Shown piece by piece: positions 60,288 through 64,000 of a DNA stretch of 64,000 nt. The notes under the pieces are model-generated. The model had not been told where the DNA came from. It made no database searches and worked only from the letters and a program-made list of their open reading frames with translations. Each line of letters starts with the position of its first letter. The stretch's first letter is position 1. The translations under genes were made by a program, and so were the position numbers. This DNA comes from an uncultured Acetatifactor sp. (GTDB lineage Bacteria; Bacillota; Clostridia; Lachnospirales; Lachnospiraceae), in assembly GCA_910584375.1 (NCBI GenBank), contig CAJUAH010000014.1:1-64000 (forward strand). The letters are read 5' to 3'.

Positions 60288-61742
60288 ATGGGTGTCTTAT
60301 CGGGACTGAAACCGGAAAAGGTGTTTACTTATTTTGAGGAGATTGCCCGGATTCCTCACGGATCCGGCAATGTGGAGGCAATCAGCGATTATCTGGCGGG
60401 TTTTGCCAGAGAGAGAGGACTGTATTATATTCAGGACGAGGTCAAGAATGTGATCATCGTCAAGGAGGCCAGTCCGGGGTATGAGCAGGAGCCTGCGCTG
60501 ATCCTGCAGGGTCATATGGATATGGTGGCTGTGCATAAGCCGGAGCTTACGATTGATATGACCCGCGAACCGCTGAAACTGGCGGTGGAGGGGGATCGCA
60601 TCTATGCCGAGGGAACCAGCCTGGGGGGAGACGACGGCATAGCCGTGGCCTATGCCCTGGCCCTGCTGGATGACGATACGTTGCGGCATCCCCGTCTGGA
60701 GGTGGTGATCACCGTGGATGAGGAAGTGGGAATGGACGGAGCCAGGGCCATAGACCTGTCCATGCTGCAGGGGCACAGGCTGCTGAATCTGGATTCTGAG
60801 GAAGAGGGAATATTTTTGACGAGCTGCGCAGGAGGGGCAAGGATTCGCTGCGCCGTCGATCTGTCAAAGCAGTGCCGGGAGATGACGGGCGAGATCTATG
60901 AGCTGACGGTGGGAGGCTTGCAGGGCGGCCATTCCGGCGCCGAGATCCACAAGGAGCGGGGCAATTCCAATCTGCTGATGGCCCGATTGCTGCAAAAGCT
61001 GGCGGGGAGTATCAGAGCGGGACTTTGCGGCTGCGAGGGCGGATTGGCGGATAATGCCATTCCACGGGTGACGAAAGCCCGTGTGCTGGTGGAAAAAGAG
61101 GACGAGGCAGATTTCAGGGATTTGGTTGCCCGGTATGACGCGGTGCTGCGAGACGAGCTGGCTACCAAGGATCCGGAGGTATCTGTCACGGCGGCGTCTC
61201 AGGGAACGGGCATGGAGCGGTGTCTGACCGGGGACGGGCTGCGGCGGGCGGCGGACTATCTGTACAGCCTGCCCTGCGGCGTACAGGCCATGAGCGCGGA
61301 TGTGCCCGGACTGGTGGAGACCTCTTTGAATCTGGGGATTTTGAAAGTCTGCGACGGAATAGTCGAGGCGGAATTCTCCGTGCGTAGCTGTGTGGACAGC
61401 AGCAAGCAGGCTCTGCTGGATAAAGTGCAGGCATTGACCGCTCTGGCAGGCGGGCGCTGTGAGGTCACCGGGGATTATCCCGGCTGGGCCTACCGGGTGG
61501 ATTCCCCTCTGCGGGATAAGATGATCGCTCTGTATGAGGAGATGTACGGCGAGAAACCCCGGGTCGAGGCGATCCATGCCGGTCTGGAGTGCGGCATTCT
61601 GGCCTCCAAGATCTCGGATCTGGACGGCATTTCCTTTGGGCCGAATATGTATGATATTCACACTACGGAGGAGACTTTGAGCATATCCTCCACGCAGCGG
61701 GTGTGGGAGTACTTGGTGCGGCTCCTGGAGACGAAGGGCTGA
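60288..61742 (+). CDS. pepD: aminoacyl-histidine dipeptidase (Xaa-His dipeptidase)
   Basis: Metallo-dipeptidase of peptidase family M20, 484 aa, that hydrolyses Xaa-His and other dipeptides in the cytoplasm. The metal and catalytic motifs are LQGHMDMV, GTSLGGDDGIAVAYAL, DEEVGMDGA and GLECGIL, and the lid domain lies between about 190 and 390. SD ggaaggagg. The 88-bp upstream gap is GC-rich with repeated CGGCATC and no clear promoter. Confidence 0.94.
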   Translation: MGVLSGLKPEKVFTYFEEIARIPHGSGNVEAISDYLAGFARERGLYYIQDEVKNVIIVKEASPGYEQEPALILQGHMDMVAVHKPELTIDMTREPLKLAVEGDRIYAEGTSLGGDDGIAVAYALALLDDDTLRHPRLEVVITVDEEVGMDGARAIDLSMLQGHRLLNLDSEEEGIFLTSCAGGARIRCAVDLSKQCREMTGEIYELTVGGLQGGHSGAEIHKERGNSNLLMARLLQKLAGSIRAGLCGCEGGLADNAIPRVTKARVLVEKEDEADFRDLVARYDAVLRDELATKDPEVSVTAASQGTGMERCLTGDGLRRAADYLYSLPCGVQAMSADVPGLVETSLNLGILKVCDGIVEAEFSVRSCVDSSKQALLDKVQALTALAGGRCEVTGDYPGWAYRVDSPLRDKMIALYEEMYGEKPRVEAIHAGLECGILASKISDLDGISFGPNMYDIHTTEETLSISSTQRVWEYLVRLLETKG

Positions 61743-61875
61743 TGGGCAGGGAGCAAAATTAGCAGAGTGGGCTCAAACTTGACGGTGACATATTTGCCCA
61801 AGGATGACATAATATGGAAATTTTCAAGACGATATTTAGAAAATGATGGATTTTGCATAATTTTGAAAAAAGGGC

Positions 61876-61904
61876 TTGCTTTTTTTGATGTGTCAGGTTA
61901 TAAT
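61876..61904 (+). promoter_or_regulatory. tRNA-Pro promoter
   Basis: TTGCTT (61876-61881), 17 bp, TATAAT (61899-61904), 12 bp before the mature tRNA. Confidence 0.85.
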
Positions 61905-61915
61905 AGTTTTTGTTA

Positions 61916-61990
61916 CGGGGTGTGGCTCAGCTTGGTTAGAGCGCCGTCTTAGGGAGGCGGAGGTCGCGAGTTCGAATCCCGCCACTCCGA
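61916..61990 (+). tRNA. tRNA-Pro, anticodon AGG
   Basis: All four arms fold. Acceptor CGGGGTG/CACTCCG includes the C1-G72 pair typical of bacterial tRNA-Pro. The D arm is GCTC/GAGC. Anticodon stem CCGTC/GGCGG encloses loop TTAGGGA, giving anticodon AGG with G37. The T arm has the standard TTCGAAT loop and one A-C mismatch in its stem. The discriminator is A73 and CCA is not encoded. A34 is expected to be read as inosine after TadA-type deamination. Confidence 0.93.
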
Positions 61991-61996
61991 TATATT

Positions 61997-62046
61997 GAAA
62001 CTGTCAGGGTATTGCATTCGCTTTGAACCTGGCAGTTTCTTTTTTG
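61997..62046 (+). terminator. terminator after tRNA-Pro
   Basis: GAAACTGTCAGG and CCTGGCAGTTTC pair (one G.U) across a 19-nt loop, followed by a T run. Confidence 0.85.
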
Positions 62047-62157
62047 ACTGTAAAGCCAGAAGGCAATCCGCCCTATGTACGGTCAGAAAGTAAATAAGGC
62101 CAGATACAGTTTAGTTTTGTATTCGGTAAATTGGGATGGATGAAAAGGATAAGCGGC

Positions 62158-62186
62158 TTGAAATTGTAATATAATTTGCTTATAAT
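62158..62186 (+). promoter_or_regulatory. promoter of the Uma2-type gene
   Basis: TTGAAA (62158-62163), 17 bp, TATAAT (62181-62186), 30 bp before the ATG. Confidence 0.8.
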
Positions 62187-62216
62187 AGAGATACAAAAAA
62201 TGGGAGGTGACAGCAA

Positions 62217-62738
62217 ATGGATTTAAACTTACAGATAACAGATATGGCAGGAGCAAGGCCAGAACATTCAACGGTTATTGTTAATTTTGTGGCTGCGGTA
62301 AGAAAGCAGTTGATGAATAGTACGTGTTATGTTTTTTCTGATAATATCCAATACAGGTTTAAGACAGATGCGGGAGAAGATAAAGCAGTTATCCCGGATG
62401 CGTCTATCAACTGCCGTATTAAATCCAGACGTGGAAGTTCTTTTATTGAAGCTCCCCGTTTTGTAATGGAGGTTTTATCGGATTCAACAGAAGAGTATGA
62501 CCGTGGTGAAAAAAAAGAGCTGTATAGACAACAGGAGATTGATGAATACTGGATCGTAGACTGGCGAAGAAAGCAGGTCGAGATATACAATCTGGATTAT
62601 GACCAGGACGGGTCACCGCAATATTATTTATGGGAGACTATTACAGAAAGAAACAAAGAAGAATTGAAAATTGTTCACTTTCCGAATCTGAAAATCACTT
62701 TTGATGACCTGTTTGCGGAAGTGGATATAGATTATTAG
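62217..62738 (+). CDS. Uma2 family (DUF820) restriction-endonuclease-like protein
   Basis: Protein of 173 aa with the PD-(D/E)XK-like Uma2 fold: VIPDASINC (acidic position), APRFVMEVLSDSTEEYDRGEKKELY and EYWIVDWRRKQVEIY. The family is abundant in cyanobacteria and found in Clostridia; its biological role is not established. SD gggaggtga. It has its own strong promoter and is more AT-rich than pepD, suggesting it is an accessory gene. Confidence 0.87.
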   Translation: MDLNLQITDMAGARPEHSTVIVNFVAAVRKQLMNSTCYVFSDNIQYRFKTDAGEDKAVIPDASINCRIKSRRGSSFIEAPRFVMEVLSDSTEEYDRGEKKELYRQQEIDEYWIVDWRRKQVEIYNLDYDQDGSPQYYLWETITERNKEELKIVHFPNLKITFDDLFAEVDIDY

Positions 62739-62944
62739 GGAGAAACGGCAAAATCTGCTATAAAACAGATATTCAACAATTTTTGGAAAAAATATGCATA
62801 TATTTACGGTCTTGTCCATATACTGAATTAAGGGTGGGATATATTTCCAGAATTCCAACTTTTTTCCCTGAGCGCGGCACTGCGCGATACGCAGGCAGGC
62901 AGGGTTATAAAAATATAGGCGCACGGCGCGGAAAAGAGGTAAAT

Positions 62945-63184
62945 ATGGCAAGAGGACCGAGAAAAACGCTGGATGAAAAGATTGCGGCAAAGGAGGAACT
63001 GATCGAGGCTCTGATGACCCGTATTGAGTCGGAGAAACAGGAGCTGGCGGAGATGTACAGGGAGAAACGCAACATTCAACTGGAGAACATCGACAATATG
63101 TTGGAGGAATGGGCGCTGAGTCCCCAGGAGGCCGAGGAGGCTCTGCGCAGATATGTGGATCAGAGGGAAGAAGAGGCGGTGTAG
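62945..63184 (+). CDS. small coiled-coil protein
   Basis: Charged protein of 79 aa (MARGPRKTLDEKIAAKEELIEALMTRIESEKQELAEMYREK...) predicted to be one long coiled coil with an acidic C-terminus. Agaggt lies 5-6 bp before ATG 62945; earlier in-frame codons have no ribosome binding site. No family with known function is recognised. Confidence 0.7.
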   Translation: MARGPRKTLDEKIAAKEELIEALMTRIESEKQELAEMYREKRNIQLENIDNMLEEWALSPQEAEEALRRYVDQREEEAV

Positions 63185-63216
63185 AGTACTTATTGCAGGA
63201 AACCGGATAGGAGAAG

Positions 63217-63250
63217 GAAAAGAGAGTGGGGTGTGACCTGCTCTTTTTTT
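63217..63250 (+). terminator. probable terminator after the coiled-coil gene
   Basis: AAAAGAG and CTCTTTT pair across a 16-nt loop, with extra T following. Confidence 0.5.
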
Positions 63251-63304
63251 GGTGGGAGCGGATGGCAAAATTGCCAAATAAAATATTTACGGCTAAACAA
63301 TTCT

Positions 63305-63385
63305 TTGTTAAAATATATTTTAAAAGATATATAAGCTGAATGAATACTAATGTTAGCCAGATGCCTGTACAGAAGAGTGACAGGC
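63305..63385 (+). promoter_or_regulatory. promoter and leader hairpin of the methyltransferase gene
   Basis: TTGTTA (63305-63310), 17 bp, TATATA (63328-63333). The leader has GCCTGT/ACAGGC (63363-63385). Confidence 0.5.
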
Positions 63386-63439
63386 GTAACAAGTCGCAGA
63401 TATGTATAAAACCGCGAGTGCAGGCAGAGGACGTATTGG

Positions 63440-64000
63440 ATGGGACAAGACGGGAATAAACGAGAAAAGAAAAAAATGCTGCCGGAAGATGTGAAGACTC
63501 AGAAAAGGACAGCGGCGTCTATTCCGATAAAAGGCGCCGGGGAAGTATCATGCGCAGTGGCAAAGCGTTGCGGCGGCTGTCAGTGGATGGACAGAGATTA
63601 TCAGGAGCAGTTACATGAAAAGGAAAAGCAGGTGAGAAAAATCCTGACTCCATATTGCAGGCTGGAGGGAATCGTGGGTATGGATCAGCCTTTATATTAC
63701 CGGAATAAGGTACATGCGGTGTTTGGGGAGGATCAGAAACATCGGCCTGTCTCCGGTATTTATGAGGAGCGCACCCACAGGATCGTGCCTGTGGACAGTT
63801 GCCTGATTGAGAACCAGACGGCGGATGCGATCATTGTGTCTGTCCGGGAACTGTTGCCCTCCTTTAAAATACGGCCTTATAACGAGGATACAGGGTATGG
63901 ATTGCTGCGCCATGTGCTGATTCGTACAGGACGGATCTCTGGGCAGATTATGGTGGTGCTGGTGCTGACATCGCCCATATTGCCGTCCAAGAACAATTTT
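63440..64000 (+). CDS. rlmD: 23S rRNA (uracil-5)-methyltransferase RlmD/TrmA-type, 5' part
   Basis: The gene is open from ATG 63440 to the window end (187 codons seen, no stop). The [4Fe-4S] ligands of the RlmD/RumA group are present: Cys38, Cys44 and Cys47 in CAVAKRCGGCQW and Cys121 in VDSCLIEN. QPLYYRNKVHAVF is the conserved stretch after the cluster. The SAM-binding catalytic domain is beyond the window. A TRAM domain is not evident at the N-terminus; residues 1-37 are basic. The exact target (23S U1939, U747 or tRNA U54) cannot be set. Confidence 0.88.
   Translation, partial: MGQDGNKREKKKMLPEDVKTQKRTAASIPIKGAGEVSCAVAKRCGGCQWMDRDYQEQLHEKEKQVRKILTPYCRLEGIVGMDQPLYYRNKVHAVFGEDQKHRPVSGIYEERTHRIVPVDSCLIENQTADAIIVSVRELLPSFKIRPYNEDTGYGLLRHVLIRTGRISGQIMVVLVLTSPILPSKNNF

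Noticed and set aside
61916..61990. A-C mismatch in the T stem taken as a sign of a tRNA pseudogene
   Set aside because: All other arms pair, the T loop and discriminator are normal, and a near-perfect promoter and terminator flank it.

Overview
The window is about 64 kb of bacterial chromosome, moderately GC-rich, with most genes on the + strand. It most likely comes from a gut Lachnospiraceae-type member of the Clostridia. The grounds are YesM/YesN two-component regulation, LplB/YtcP-type sugar importers with lipoprotein binding proteins, a YtrA-type GntR/ABC operon, DegV, a CarD/TRCF-type regulator, a strictly anaerobic class III ribonucleotide reductase, the tig-clpP-clpX-engB block, purine-rich ribosome binding sites and strong -35/17/-10 promoters. 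Genus cannot be told from the sequence. Both window ends cut genes: a GH94 phosphorylase on the left and an RlmD/TrmA-type methyltransferase on the right.

Layout. 1-9.8 kb: a beta-disaccharide phosphorolysis and import locus (GH94 phosphorylase, phosphohexomutase, YesM/YesN, two permeases, binding protein). A structured repeat sits between kinase and regulator, and the kinase promoter looks leaderless. 9.8-14.9 kb: an Eis-like acetyltransferase, then an autoregulated GntR/ABC/membrane-protein operon with a perfect palindromic operator. 15-26.3 kb: an Rpn-family nuclease with a long structured leader, a cell-anchored GH5 endoglucanase, DegV, MATE, an MCP, a CarD-like regulator, a LacI-type sensor fused to GGDEF, and a TPR lipoprotein. 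26.4-31.1 kb: NrdD carrying a fused glutaredoxin-like tail, PyrF, a small AraC-type protein and a second ClpP. 31.1-39.4 kb: a PhoR/OmpR-type system, divergent from a sugar ABC operon whose promoter carries four hexamers at exact 11-bp spacing, followed by a MITE-like element and an HlyD-like adaptor. 39.3-41.2 kb: TetR divergent from an unannotated 44-codon membrane peptide coupled to an alpha/beta hydrolase.

41.2-50.9 kb is the accessory part, lower in GC: a VapBC-like pair, two gene remnants joined head to tail (DUF1016 nuclease and AlbA_2/wHTH protein), peptidase E, then an NMT1/SsuA-like binding protein. The partner of that binding protein, a fused permease-ATPase, lies 5.3 kb downstream. 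The interval is an AT-rich block (Dabb, GyrI-like, CPBP protease, frameshifted AraC, acetyltransferase-nucleotidyltransferase fusion) bracketed by a perfect 14-bp inverted repeat.

52.4-64 kb is core: tig, clpP, clpX, engB (no lon between clpX and engB), an AI-2E family membrane protein, an ECF sigma/anti-sigma pair, an atypical response regulator, Xaa-His dipeptidase, tRNA-Pro with anticodon AGG, a Uma2-type protein, a small coiled-coil protein and the start of an rRNA/tRNA uracil methyltransferase gene. No rRNA, CRISPR array, integrase or intact transposase was seen.
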